DNA of 64,000 bases from Gloeophyllum trabeum ATCC 11539 (taxonomy: Eukaryota; Basidiomycota; Agaricomycetes; Gloeophyllales; Gloeophyllaceae). The DNA lies in NCBI RefSeq assembly GCF_000344685.1, contig NW_006920413.1, positions 79,850-143,849 on the forward strand, given 5' to 3'. The notes under the pieces are model-generated. The model was not told the origin of the DNA, ran no database searches, and saw only the letters and a program-made list of their open reading frames with translations. Every line of letters starts with the position of its first letter. Position 1 is the stretch's first letter. Positions 47,501 through 60,518 of the stretch are shown piece by piece. The position numbers and the translations under genes were made by a program.

Positions 47501-49609
47501 CATGACGGTCAGCCCTCATCGTCTTCCCCCACCCATTCCTTCTCAACACCCTTCTTCCAGGAGGCAAACCGCATCTCAGATCCGGTGGGGTCTCTCTCCT
47601 GACCGTTTGTGAGGTGATTCGGAAACCGTGCGAACGTTCGCGCTCGTTACCGTGCAAGTCAGGGCATGCAGAGACATCAGACGCTGCAGCTAACGATACG
47701 TTCTTGAGGCTGCTGACCGAAATACATGGCCTTGATACGTGATAGCACGGACACGATTTGGCGAGCAGGACCCTCTACCGCCAGTCGCCTGAAACCAATA
47801 GTTCATGTGTACCCTTAATGACGGCGTTGAGCCAATGTTCGAGTGCGATCAGAAAAACGATAGCCCACCTACCCTGTATCAAGCCGGACGATGGGTGCAA
47901 GAAGTGTGGGGAGCGGGTATGTCTAGGGAAGGTTACAAAACATGCGAGGATGATGTGCAGCTGCGGGCGGGCTGGACGTCACGCGCACGAGGAATATGAT
48001 TGTGCCATCCGACAGTGGAGAGTATGGACGTGCCGTCATCAATATTCAGTGTCAACGAGACTTTATAAAACGCGCGAGCGGTATGTCAAGCGGTGGACCA
48101 GTGTACTTAAAATATGAAAAAGGAGAAAATAGGGGCCTTCCAGCACCAGGGTTAGCGTCTGAGTCTTGTTTGCGTTGTAGAAGGCGGGAGAGACGCTGAA
48201 TGAAGAGCGTATATGCGGGGAGAGACGTGATGCGGAGAAGAACACAGATGGTTACGGAAGGAGAGACAGCAGAGACGAAAAACATCATAACACAAGCGTA
48301 GAGAGAGAACGAGAAGTGCACGAGAAGCAAGCGCCGGAGCAGATCCACATGATTTGGTCGACTTCGTTTGAGTCAAGAATCAATCATGTAAAGCATTGGA
48401 TCGCTGCTGCCTTGAAAGAGCGGGTGGATAACTGCTAAGTATGTGATACTGGATACTCACGCCAAGTTAATGCTTCTTCGATGGGCGGTCATCGGTGGAA
48501 TGAAGGTCATCAGCTAGGCTTAAGAGCGACCATTGACCAAGACACGAGGAGCCAGACAAAGAAACGAGCGAATGAAGACATCATGTCTTGAAGGCATAGC
48601 ATGTAAACGTTAGTGGCTCCAAGGGTAGATCTGCAATTGCCGATCATACCGGGAGAGACTGAGGGAGCGGTATCTGAGCCTGAGGTACTCGTGCTGTAGC
48701 AGCTCGAAGAACGTGAGAGAAAAGAGGACAAGGCCAAATAGACAGATACTAATGGGCGCGGTGGCGGCATGGAACAAGAGCACAGAGAACCTAGAAAATA
48801 AGACATCACTGTCAGAGTGAATAAATACAATCATCGATATCCAGGGTAATTCTTCCGATTGCTAAGATCTCTTTTAGCGCACTCTGTCAGATTCCGGTCA
48901 TCGTGATAAGCAGAGACCCAGACGCAGTCAAAGGTTTCGCACAGACAGGCCCCGCAAGAGCGAGAACGATTGGGAGCGTGAACTTTCCACAAAACTGAGA
49001 AGCCAGAGCAGCAGGAAGAGCCGGACTGCAGCCGCAGCGTTCGAAGTTGAGAGGATAGCACGGCCAGCTTACAAAAGAGTTGAGCAGCACCTCGAGGATT
49101 AATATACGCTGGAGGATCTTCACCCAGCACTCAGCTCGCTATAGTAGGCAGGGAAGACAGAGAGCACGGTGGTCGTGGTGAAGGACATTGTCAACGACTC
49201 GGACGACCAGCTCAGCTCACGACTGTCACGTAACTATCACGACATCATTGTGTGACGGAGAACTGAGTCGTCTCGCATGATCAAGTTACGATCTACTGTA
49301 TCTACCACATCGGGATCGAATACACGGCGCTGAGAACGCCCCGGAATAGGTTGCGCTCTTCCTCAGGCTGAGATTATGAGAGACCGTGTGTCGTGGGTAG
49401 GGCGTTGAAGAAATAAGTGAATGTACATGTTGTAGGTCAGGATTGGAGACACGGATGGCGAGACAGAACGTGGTGAATATGCGCATGGCTCTGGAAGGGA
49501 TATAAGAGGATGACGGAGCATTTGGCAGCTTGGAGATGAAACGAGGTACGTTGGAGATGAGTGTACTATTTCATACATCCGAATTCGCGGATAAGGACCG
49601 ACTTCAAGG
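44526..49609. other. region between the two diverged repeats, no assignable gene
   Basis: Several stretches look like exons but could not be joined. On the plus strand at 45455-45750 a frame reads DNVPDGERIRPSTLSPEV and ends at a GTGAGT donor (45749). It may continue at 45850-46057 (EPPRAVEQPSADALRTG ... stop). On the minus strand at 48500-48830 there is a hydrophobic stretch (PISICLFGLVLFSLTFFELL). These could be parts of decayed membrane-protein genes. Confidence 0.35.
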
Positions 49610-51755
49610 CGTTGTGGAATCTCGTATGCGGCATGTCATAGACTCGAACGCACTTACGACCCCCGACAGAGGCACGGTCGCAAGAGGACCTTGCCGTTTT
49701 CCCGTATCCAGAGGTTGTGGGTCGGGTTGTATCCTCACTGGGCGTAGCAGGGCTGTTAGGTGAGTAGTCAGAGCTTGATGGTGCTTGTAATCGTGTTAAG
49801 CGGTGGGCAGTAGTAAGTGAATCAGCCACGCCGACGTCGTTCTGTCGAGAAACGGCTGATTCCGCAAACAGCAACAGAGAGCCTGAATATGGTGTCATGT
49901 TCTTCGCCTTTTTCCTGTGCGAGCATTGAGGATTGGACGAGGGGGTTCCGTGTTGTCCTCCTTCTTGATTTGCGTCCAGGAGTGCTGCATACGGGTCAAG
50001 AGAGCACGGCGAAGTATTGGGAGGGAACGGATCGGTACCTGCAAACAGCGGTCGTGCTCTGTCGTACTTCTCTGCGAGGTGCGTCCGGGGAGACCGCGTA
50101 CGCCAGAGATGACAGCAATAGAGAAAACCTGCACGATGTACGTCCAAGGGTGCACATTGACGCTACCGCCTGCATTGTTAGTGTCAATAAACGTTGTAAT
50201 GGGTCTCTTGGCGGGCGTCAAAGGGCAACTTGCACCCCTACTCCAGCCCTTCCTTCGGTTCCTCTTTATCCTCGTAGCGAGTGGATCAGGACACATTGGA
50301 CGTCAGGAGCGAGCTCCCGCCCCTACGCGTCGAACGAGAAAGCGATTTTCGGGTTTCCTCCATTTGCCGTTGTCCATATCCACCCAATCCTCCTATGCTG
50401 CCGGCTCAGTGAGCCGACGTGAAGAGTAGTCGCTGTCTCGCAGCGCTCAGACCATCCGGGTGTTGAGAAAACCGGATAGTCCGAGTGGCCAAAGTGGAGT
50501 AAGTAAGCGTAGTTGTGCGAGTAATCGCACAGATCGCACAATACTCATGCTCTTGAGAAGGTGTTAGCCGCGAAGGCCATAGCCCTCCAACCTGTACGCA
50601 GTAGGTGAATCATTGCCTCTGTGCGCGTTGTGGGTGTACTCACCGTCTTCGCTGCAAGTGTATTTCCGGATAACCTCACAAAACTTGGACGTCCTCGACA
50701 CTTCAAGGACGTCTCGGACGGCGCCGCTGGTCGATAGCGGGCTCGCGTAGGCCGTCGTTTCATGTATCTGTGCTGTTTGGGATGACGCTGACAGCGAGCT
50801 AAAGCGAGGGTGAGTTGTCAATACGACGTGTAGAGAGTGCATAAACTGACCGTTGTAAAGGAGGAGATGGGCCAGCGGGTAATAATGCGGCCTTATACAT
50901 GCTAGAGGAGTGAGTGGCGCCTCTCGTACGTGATCGAATCCTGGGGCCACCTCTCCCTTCTGCGGGCGCGTAGGAGACTGACGATTCCAGGTCATTCTTT
51001 TGGTGGTTCCTGAAAGCGGTTCTATTGTCCTTCCACAGCATCCTGTAGGCCATGCAGGCGCAGTGACTAGTGATGCCTTGCCTGGCTTGCTAAGATATCG
51101 ATATCGCATCGCAGACGCGCCAATGTACAGAGAGGACCCGCTTCGTAGCTTGGTTGGCAGTTGCTGAGGTGCTGCTTGGACGCGTGAGACCGGGAGCGCC
51201 CAGATGGTGGGCCGAGTACCTCGCCTCGTGCTGAGTGTCCTGCTGTCAAGGGCAATGCTCTGTTAGGGTGCGCCGGCGCGTCAGTGGAATGGTGAGTCTT
51301 GTTTTGGCAAACAGGGGCGTCAGAGTAGTTTATCCCTTATATGTGCTTAGTTTGCCTTTTTCTTTTTAGTCGCACTATCCCATATCATCGCGGTGGCGGG
51401 ATACCGCCGTGCGTCCGAACGACAGAAGTCGAGCCAGTGCCTATTGCGTTGTCCCCTGTCAGGGCTCCGAACTCGCGAAGGTTAAAGAGAAGAGGACATG
51501 GTAGGTATATACGTCGTCTTGTAATCTGAGTCCTGCCTTCCAGGAGTGATCCCTGAATGATCGTATACCGAACGGGGATCGTTGCTAAATTGAGATCAAT
51601 GTCACCGGAAGCAGTTGCAAGTTTTTTGCAGAAATACCTGAACTGAGATACAATTCTGATCACATTACAGCAATATCTGCTCTGAATCCATAGCAGCAGA
51701 TTATTGGAAATAGTAGTGATCGGAGTTCGCTGTCGAGGTGTCGGACTGAGCGGGA
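49610..51755. repeat. diverged direct repeat, copy B
   Basis: Partner of 42600-44525 in the same orientation, about 7.1 kb away. The spacing between matching segments differs by indels, so the copies are old. Stop codons and frame changes are as frequent as in copy A. Confidence 0.6.
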
Positions 51756-52394
51756 TAGTAGTTCCATTAGACGATGATCACGATCTTTCATGTCCTTAGC
51801 CGCCTGCGCAGCGCAACAATGTATTGCGCCAACAGTCTAACCTATCTACTGAATTATCGTAGCGAGTAGATGTTCAAGTTCACCTCTGTGATAAATAAGC
51901 TTGAGGTGCGCTTGCTTATACAACGAGACGAGTATCAGAAAGATTGGTCTGCTCGGTGACCGGTGAACGCAGAGAATCGTCATACGAAGCAAGTGTAAAG
52001 GGGGCGATAGGTAAAGGCGGTATGGCTCATTTAAGGGGATTTGTGAGTTTCCAGTGCTGCCTGCACTCGGTATGTATGATTTATTAGTAGGGATGGCCAC
52101 TGGATCTGTGCCACACTGACATGGGGTACTGTGATCATGCCACTACTTACCTCCGTATCCCCCAACATCTCTATTCTAAACCCAACCGTTGCCACTGCAT
52201 TCACAATGAAAATTTCCGCTGCTGCTGTTCGCTTTCCCTCATATTCTCTATTCGCCAGTTCTCCGGCGTTTTCTTCTTCCGTCCTTGCTGGAGCATTTGT
52301 TGCACAGATCATCGACATATAAAGTGATGGAACGCGAATTCGAGGCACCGGAAACTTATGCCTTACTTCTATTGATGAAATGTCCTCCAACCTT
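51756..52394. other. no gene recognised, 3' of the first P450
   Basis: A short plus-strand frame with MKISAAAVRFPSYSLFAS (about 52206) resembles a signal peptide but closes soon after. An antisense frame of similar length lies opposite. Neither is supported. Confidence 0.35.
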
Positions 52395-54422
52395 CTACCC
52401 TCGAGGAGTATCATCCGCGTCCCGAATAGCCACAGATACAGTCAATGGGTAAGTGAATATGGTCGTGCGCATATTCTTGATCCCATGATAGAACTGCTTG
52501 TGGTCGAACTTGGGGCCCAGAGTCAAGTCGCAAGACACAAGGAGTTGGGCGATCACTACGTATAGCTCCTTTATAGCCAGGGCCTTCCCTAAGCAGCCGA
52601 AGGGCCCTTGGCGATGATGATTGGACAGTCAGATCTGGGTTGCGTCCTCGATACTTCAGGTGCTCACCTGATGAGAACGTCATTATTGCATTTTTATTCG
52701 CTATAGAGTCTGTGCCTTGTCCTTCGTCAAGCCATCTTTCCGGAACGAAGCGTTCGGGATCTGGCCAGAAATTATCTGGAGACATATGCTGAGCCCACGC
52801 AGGTACCCCGACAATCGTCCCTCCGGGTATGAACATGCCATCTATAACTATGCCATCCTTGGGTGCGACACGAGGGAGACCTGGGAATGGAGAACCGAGA
52901 CGGAGAGCTTCCGTCACCACTGATGATAGGTACGGCAACTGGAGTAGTCGCGGGTGGTCATCAGCTGTGATATATCCGCTAGGGAAAGCATCCCGGACTT
53001 CATTTGCGAGCCTCGTATACACCTTCGCGTTCGCTAAAATATGATATAGTGATAAAGTCAGGACGCCCGAAGTCGTGTCCGATCCTGGAAGACCAGTGAG
53101 TCGTCGTCGGTGATGAGACGGGGTAGAATAAATCCCACACCTGCCTGTATCGCAAATAACACGTCCAAATTGAGCTCAGTTTCGCTGAGCTCCTCCTGCA
53201 TTGAAGTAGAATCTTTCAGGATCTGTGGTACGTCAATAATCGTGCATGTGAGCTGATGTCCTGGATGTACCGCAGCGAACGTGTCACCAGATGGGAGCAG
53301 ATATCAGCCGTAGCGTCGTGGCTTCTTCGTCTTCTCATTTCCAGTAGCTCGAGTGACATTTGTTGCAATGAGTGGATGTCTCCAAGGAATGGTAGATACG
53401 AAAGAATATCAAACAAAGGGGGCACTTCGCCTAGCCTGTATAAATTTCACGCATGAGCATTCAGAGCCGGAGGCCGGATGAATGACCTACACTTCGAAGA
53501 GTACAGTTGCATTCTGACCAGAAGTTACGAGGTTTCTCGGGTCACCGTCTCGCATGAGCTCCTGCTCAAGTCAGATATGTGGCTAGACTTCAGAGAAAAC
53601 ACTGTGATCGTACAAATTTGCTTGAGCGACCGAAAGTCAGATCTCCCTTTACGGACACGTTGTAAGTAAACACATGAAATAGTCGCTGTATAACTGGGAC
53701 GTACCATCACATCATAGGACCAGTGCTGTATGCACTTCCCAAGATCAACGCCAGCGGGGGTTTGTCTCCGCTTGATACAGGAAATGAGGTCAAGAGTTCT
53801 CTGAGCTATAACCTTCGAAGTCGATTCCAGTCTTCCGAGACAATCAGCGCAAACAGTAGTCACTCTGGATTGTGAATCCTCACGCCGCGCTTGTGAAGGC
53901 TCCGGACCAGATTCTTTTGCGCTCATTATGCCGTTTAACGTCCGTGAGGAAGAAAAGGCCGCCTGCATCCAAACGGCCAGGCCTGTAAGCTTTGCTTTTA
54001 TCCATACAATGCGAGACAGCGTAAATAGATTTGACTGCTGAATGAGAATTGATGGATAACGTGCTTGGGCCTGAGTATCATTGAATCATATTACTACATC
54101 CAAGCACGCAGCAGGGATGCTCACCTGTTCTCACAATTCTCCCGTACTCCCGGTGTAGCTCAGCGATCCTCTGGTGGCGCTTTCCAGTGTAGACCATATA
54201 GGCGAGTTTCAAGTCCGTTATTCTGTGGGAAAGGGGCCCAGGAAAGGAGGCAAGTGGATGCCAAGGTGACAATCGATATACAACAGTAATGCAGACTATC
54301 GCAAGGATAAAGTGAGCGAAAGATATGGCAAATAGCTCAAGTGATGATCGAAGGCTGCAAACTGGTGGCCAAAGCCATCGGAGGACCACGCAGCATATAA
54401 AAGAGATGCACAGCGTCGCCAC
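52395..54422 (-). CDS. cytochrome P450 monooxygenase (first of two paralogues)
   Basis: Nine exons: 54422-54125, 54070-53884, 53831-53705, 53646-53614, 53561-53491, 53435-53288, 53222-53141, 53084-52668, 52606-52395; 1575 bp in frame (about 524 residues as given). Motifs: hinge RLSPWHPLASFPGPL, C-helix IWSGAF, I-helix AGSDTT (315-320), K-helix EALR (374-377), PERFVPERW and the haem loop FSSGPFGCLGKALA with C459. The haem loop is split by the last intron after FSSG. The usual Arg of the haem loop is Phe. The N-terminus is hydrophobic (membrane anchor). No ATG exists in frame upstream of the hinge; compared with the paralogue at 60519 the first 50 or so codons contain small indels and a stop, so the start is unresolved and may be broken. 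It would oxidise a small lipophilic substrate; the substrate is unknown. Confidence 0.85.
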
Positions 54423-55119
54423 AGCCGTATCGCCTCTGAAGTTTCGCCCGCGGAGTGCTCCGCACGTAACCTATTCAAGACTGTCAACCTCGAATTAAAA
54501 AGAAGAGGAAGGAACAGACGATGGCAAAGCAGAAAGGGAAGGCTAACATGTTATGGCAGATTCAGTGGGCAAGTGCATCCGCCCGCTGGACACTTAAAGG
54601 TGCGACCGATTTGTTCGTCGTGAGGCTGACTGACAATCGACGCATACTATAGAACATTCCTGGAAAGGACTGCTTTTGAACTGATGATCATTATAGCCAC
54701 GGCTAGCCCGGAATGTAGAGGTCCCTCGACGTGCCACACCAAGCTGGATGTGTTTCTCTCAAGGCGGGCGGGAGAGAAGAAGCTGGCGTGTCACTGAATG
54801 TGGCTGTTTGTGATCGAATCTAATGATGGAGCATGTGCTGATAGTAAGACTATGGGTGTCCAGTTCTCAGATCAATAATCGTGATGTTTCGTCTCGAGTC
54901 ATCGTGAACGGTTCAGACATCAGACCATTGTGATTGGGCTGATAGTGCCTGTATCTATCGTGCTGTCAGCACCGTGAAAATGATAGGTATGTTGCGTTCA
55001 GATCTTCGCCTTGCTGTTCTGTCACGATAAGCTCCTCAAAAAATATCAGACGCATATCCTGAACACCATTATAATTTCGAAACATGTGGAATCTTTCAGT
55101 GGCGGGGCCAATCACGTAT
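54423..55119. other. 5' region of the first P450 and spacer
   Basis: 54423-54560 still resembles the 5' coding part of the second P450 (GGTTACG block at about 54465) but with indels. The rest is plain spacer. Confidence 0.5.
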
Positions 55120-57127
55120 CTACAGCAGTGCACGAGCCCTCCCTCTGGAAGAATCTGTGTAATTGTCCAGCTGAGCTACAAATACAGACCAGCTTTCGTC
55201 CGAGACTATCGGCGCGGCCGAAACGTAAGGAGCGACTTGCAACTCTTCGATCCAAGACTTGAGTTTCGGCAGAGCAGAAGAGAATATAGTAGCAGTGCTG
55301 CGACCAAACTCTTCGACCGTGAGATAGCCATGCTCGGCATACCATGCCAGATTGTCCTTCACGGCATCGTGAGCGAATATTTGGACCAGTTCTTGAGGTA
55401 CGCCTTGGGCAACGGCAGCTTCATATGCCATGCGATGACCAATGGCTTCGGTCATGTTAAGACAGTTCGGAAGAACGAGTGACGCAAATTCTGGGCTTCG
55501 ATGACCGAACGAGGAAGTGATGGACCGGAAGTGCTCGAATATACACATCTCATATTTGCAGAGTAGACCATCGCCGAAGACGGGGCCAGGGAGTGAATAT
55601 CGATTGATGAGTATTTCCGATGCGAGACCTAAGGGGCGATGAGCATGAGTGACGATACTCTCGTCATCTGGGACGACACGACTCACGAATCGAAAGGACA
55701 AGAACGTCGCCCTCCGCAATGCCTATACCTCGCATTTCATCCTGGTGCGCTCGGTACATAAGAAGCGGAGAAAGGAGAAGCTGGCAACACGGATACTCAC
55801 AAAGTATGATGCAATGCGATTATGTCCGAACAGGCCTTGAGCCCCGCAGCGATCGGATAGGGTTAATAATGATCTATGACAAGCGCGTAGCATGACGGCT
55901 TTGAAGCAAGCGGCCACACCATGCCGGACTCGATAGTCCATGGAACCATCTATAAAATGCTTGATAGCATATTCGTGGAACGACTTGAGGACAAATGAAT
56001 GCGCTAGCGCCGTCAATACAGGGATATGCTGCGTCGTGAATGTGATGATTGGAACGCGAGTCCCGAATGTATCGTTCACGGTTCTACGCAAGCTATACTT
56101 CCCAGCGATATAAGTCGACAATTGGATGGCGGGTAGCAAGACAGAGCTCAATGCCAGAGCACCTACCCCTACCCGCCATAAGGAAAGGAGGAAACCCATG
56201 CGGTCAGATCCATAGGCGTCGAACTCTCCCAACAAAGCTGAAGCGGGTACCTTTACAGAATGGAATGATGTGATGGAATGATTGACGGGGGAGGAACCAT
56301 GCCGTGGTGAAAGAAGCCTGCCCTCAGATAAGAGTGGGATGAATAGATATAAAGCACTATCCCTTACCTCGCCGAGATCCCGGGACTCATGTGGTGTCCA
56401 TCGTTTAAATTAAGTAGAAAAGCACGTATGCCTTTTCTAACCCCAGCAACAACCAATTGAGCGTACACAATTCCAACGCATGGACGACCGAGAACGGGAA
56501 TGGTAGGCGGCATGAATCTGAGTATAAACATTAGACAAGAGAAATAGATAAACGGGACTATTTTGTCTTACTTGGCAGCTTTTTCGGACGGGGTATGAAG
56601 CTCAAAAGAGCCATCAGGTAGCAGAGTCGCTGTTGTTTCCAAGCTGGCTGCATCCAAGCCATGTCCCACTTCGGTTAAGCAGAATTGCCCGCTATGACTA
56701 ATTAGAAAGTATGAGCTTATACGTCACATTCGAGTACGTACAGTGTTTTGAAAGTCATCAGGTCTTCAATGAGTTTGGTAATATCTTCACGGCCAGCGCC
56801 CAGTGCTGTCAATGTGCCAACTACCAAATTATACTGTATGGTTAACAGGGTAGTCGCTGCACCATCGGCGCATAGTATTGGATCTGTGTGCAATTTCCAG
56901 AATTTGGGAGACAGAGATTGGATATCTTCCACGCTTAAGCCTGGCATGTCTCGTAAATGATCATCGCATTAATTGGCTTAATCTGGACTGTACATACCAT
57001 ATAACGACCCAATGGCCTCAGCGCGAAGGTATGCGCGGTCTGCACGCTGTCTCCATTCAGGATGGTCTCGCACTGAGTACGATTCAGAGAAGAGTTCGCT
57101 GGTGGCGAGCAGAGAGCTTAAGCGCAT
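55120..57127 (-). CDS. acyl-CoA dehydrogenase/oxidase-like flavoenzyme
   Basis: Seven exons: 57127-56998, 56940-56742, 56697-56572, 56517-56368, 56317-55801, 55741-55687, 55628-55120; 1686 bp in frame, 561 residues. The start is ATG 57127 (MRLSSLLATSELFSE). Visible family features: the helical N-terminal domain (SPKFWKLHTDPIL, TIQYNLVVGTL), the beta-domain signature GQFCLTEVGHGLDAASLETT (113-132; LTE-x-GHG is typical of acyl-CoA oxidases), KVPASALLG, then the helical C-terminal domain with RMAYEAAVAQG. Such enzymes use FAD to introduce a double bond into an acyl-CoA or related substrate. I see no C-terminal peroxisomal SKL-type signal (the end is RARALL). Its place between two P450s in the same orientation suggests a shared pathway. 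Confidence 0.85.
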
Positions 57128-58025
57128 TCCGATAGACTCCAATTGAGGGCAGCTAATGGTGGATATTAGTTCCGCTTTTTACTCGGCCGTTTGGTGGGGT
57201 GAAACTCCGTACTACAACATGTGCATCAAAGTTAACAAAAGCGAGAGTGGCGAGAGGCTAGATTTCTCGGCCGTGATGATCAGTCACTGGCACTATCTGC
57301 TTCAAGTGCGTGAGATGGTCCGGAAAACGAGATGGACAAGCATGATAGCGGCGCCGCAGCACCTCTGGGGCAGCGGTGTACCTCGTACATAGCTGCGACG
57401 CGATGTCGTCCGATACAGTGTGGATGATAGATCGGAGAGCCGAACTCAGTTCCGGATAGTGCTTCCGTTGAAGTCTGTTGGAAATGAGAGTGTGGCTTCG
57501 GTAAAGTCCTCACGTACCTTCCAAACATTCAAGTCCGCTCAACGATAGACTACCAGAACAGCCCTTGGTGCGGGACAAGATAGGGACTGCGCCTATTAAT
57601 AGTGTGATTATGGACAGTTGCAGGACGTGACCAGTAAGCCGAAACGGTGGTGGACATATAGAGTCAGATCATGTTCCCAAGTTGATAGTTCTATCAGTGA
57701 GTTACATACGCCCCTGACAATCCCAGGTGGTTGGCTCGACGTGAGAAGGCGCAGTTCGCGGTTCAACCGCGGAGGTTCGCTCTAATGCCGAATATAACCA
57801 TTTTCGCATGCCAGCGCCACAGGCGATGTTCCACTTCATCATCGATGTTCCTGTCAACTCTGATTAGTGATGGATTCCCGTGGAATTTGATACAGACGGC
57901 GAGGGCATGTTGGAAATCGACTACGCTGCAAGTGAACGTCTTCACTCGGTGTCGGCATTCATAATATGTGCACCGTAGGTTTGCTCTTATATTGTGACAT
58001 ATCCTTGGTCAGACTCTCCACCACT
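57128..58025. other. divergent spacer between the acyl-CoA dehydrogenase-like and DUF6534 genes
   Basis: The two genes are divergent, so both promoters should lie here. Antisense frames around 57280-57528 are not supported as exons. Confidence 0.45.
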
Positions 58026-59917
58026 ATGTCCACACCTGCTCCTCCCGCTCTAGACAACAGTCTCGGTGCCATACTTATTGGTGTAATTTGTGCATCAGCG
58101 TATGTCGTGGCAATCTTCTACCCTCACTATTCCCCCGTCTGATTTTCCGTCTACTCCAGTCTCTATGGCTTGTCCTGTCTGCAAACCTTCCAGTATCTCC
58201 GGGCTTACAGGGATGACCGCTTTTACCTGAAAGCTCTAGTGTGTATATGCTCTCCGATTTAGTTGTAACTGTGAATTCATCCAATAACAGGTCTTGATCC
58301 TCTGGTGTGCTCAGTACTGTGTTCATGACACATCTCCCTTGTTTATATTGGACCTAGGTGCCTTGATACATTGCATTCAGCCTTCACCTGTCATGCCCTA
58401 TACTACTATGCTGTCACAATGTATGGCAACTATCTGGCTCTTGCAACAGCTAATTGGTGGGTATGTTCCTTGAAAGTGTATTGACCTGATCCTGATTTAC
58501 ATGTCCAGGAGTATCATTGTAGGTCCCTATTTGCATATCTACTACTAGTATGAGAATATGCCTAATCCTACTTAACAGGTACCTGTGGCATTGAATGTAA
58601 GTCAACTCCACTATATTATGTCCAAACCACTAGTTAGTATTTACATCACCTATAAGGTTTGCATTGGATCTCTGGTACAGATGTACGTCAACTCCAGTAT
58701 AGTCATGCATCATTTACAAACTCCCTTCCAGGTACATGGGTTGGCGTGTCTTTATTAGTGAGTGATTTCTGCCTCCAACACCATTCACTATACTCATTGT
58801 CACAAAGTGAGTGACAGGATGTGGGCTTTGATGGTGTTCATTGTAGGAATTGCATTGTTTGTCTCATGCATTTAACTAAATGGATGATCTCAGGATTGTT
58901 TGTCCCTGGTCCAGTTTGGTCAGTATTTATCTCTATTCCAACTCAATGTGCAGCTTATTCTGCTTCCAGCCGCTGGTTTTGGTGGGTTTATAGTCTCCAC
59001 CAATATGCACTGCTCATAGTTGTGCAAAGCCATGACAGTCATTGGGTAAGGCACTATTTTAATAAGTTAATGGATCTCATATGTTGTAGGTTCCGTGTCA
59101 AGGAGTTTGCCAACCTCAAATACTATAAGGTTTCTTCACTATCCTAAGGAAATCCTGTGACATAATTTCACAGTAACAACATAGGGTATCATTACCACCT
59201 CACTTGCAAGTACAGCTGTAGTGGACTTGGTTATCGCTGCAAGTCTCTGCTATTTTCTGTCCAAGAAAAGGACAGGGTTCTCAAAGTAAGGGTCAATGGT
59301 CTCATGCATAGATATATGTATAAATTATTGGACCTTAGGACTGATGATTTGATCAATACACTCATCATCTACTCTGTCAACAGTGGTGTGTTGACTAGGT
59401 AAGCCATTATCAGCATGTAAATGGCTGCACTGAAGTTCATAATGGTGTCTAGCCTTGTTGCAATAGCAGGCTTTATCACGGTAATCAATTAGCCAATGTG
59501 CTACTACTGCTGGATTAATCAACCTCTCCAGTTCCTCACCATGCCCAATAACCTTGTGAACTTTGGACTTAATTTTATGCTTGGAAAATGTGTGTCAATA
59601 GTCTCATGGTGCTTCACAGCTAATCATGCCATAGTGTATTCAAACTGCCTGCTCTCAACGTGAGCTTGTCACTTGCTTTTTCTCTTATGCAGCTCATATA
59701 TGATCACAGCCTCAATGCTCGGAAGCGTCTGAGAAAGTATGGCAATGCTACACCACTTGAATTGTCAGACCTACCGCCAGCCAGCAACTTGCAAATAAAG
59801 GTATCCTATCAATGCTTTATTTAGTATATAGGCTGACAGGCTGTCCCAGCACCCGGTCAGGATTCAAACAGAGACCAGCACCCTTGTCCGCACAGACCCA
59901 AGTGCTGTGGTAGGTAG
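58026..59917 (+). CDS. DUF6534-type multi-pass membrane protein with micro-exons
   Basis: In-frame exons: 58026-58099, 58160-58238, 58291-58304, 58358-58456, 58509-58518, 58579-58596, 58657-58682, 58732-58757. They read MSTPAPPALDNSLGAILIGV, LYGLSCLQTFQYLRAYRDD, VLILWCLDTLHSAF, WSIIVPVALNVCIGSLVQ and MYMGWRVFI. Farther on: FRVKEFANLKYYK (ending about 59128), GIITTSLASTAVVDLVIAA with SLCYFLSKKRTGFSK (about 59181-59290), TDDLINTLIIYSVNSGVLT, and TLNARKRLRKYGN after an intron ending at about 59710. The last exon, 59840-59917, ends at TAG. The motif order is that of the Agaricomycete DUF6534 family (about seven membrane segments, function unknown). Exons of 14, 10 and 18 bp are unusual. Exons between 58758 and 59080 are not resolved. 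Confidence 0.8.
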
Positions 59918-60518
59918 TCTCCCCTGTGACTTGCTAATGTGGCTAATGTGTAAGGTTACAGTATCGAGACTGGGATGACTCTTCAAAGGCAGTTAGCATT
60001 AACTGAGCACAGTACATTGTGATCCGGAACTGTAACTTGGTGCAGTGCCATATGGGCAGATGATGTATACCTGTGGGACTATGTGTTTACATCTAATTAT
60101 TGGGTTTATGTGCACTTTGTGTAGCTGGTGTGGAATAACAATGAATTGAAAATCCTCCACTGTGGGTTGAATAGCCCAAAGACCATCAAGTCAATATTGC
60201 GTGCTCCGGAGGGGGGGGGGAGGTCGATGATCACTACCATCTTCTCGGGTGATATGCTATTTTTCAGGGATACCCACCCGATTATATATATATCTGACAG
60301 CGGACACTGCTCTGGAACATCCCGACTTCATGCTACACAACCTATCTTCCGACTCACTATCTAGATTCCTTATTTCACCAGCCCGCGGCCACTTATTGTT
60401 TATCCCTGGCTCCTTGACGGAAGCTCTGTCTTACAACAATCAGCCCTGCACCGGAAATTTTCGCCCGAAACTCCAGAAGATGCAAAACATAGAAGTCATA
60501 TAAATGAGTACTTGTACA
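59918..60518. other. AT-rich convergent spacer
   Basis: 3' ends of the DUF6534 gene (+) and the second P450 (-) face each other. A G run at about 60210-60220 is present. No gene recognised. Confidence 0.45.

Noticed and set aside
48500..49130. Minus-strand hydrophobic frames as a membrane-protein gene
   Set aside because: Frames change every 50-100 codons, and no chain of donors and acceptors gives a recognised family; left as possible relic.
53832..53884. Apparent frame shift in the first P450 after AFTSAA
   Set aside because: A 52-bp intron (GTGAGG...GGAAG) at the same place as in the paralogue restores the frame.
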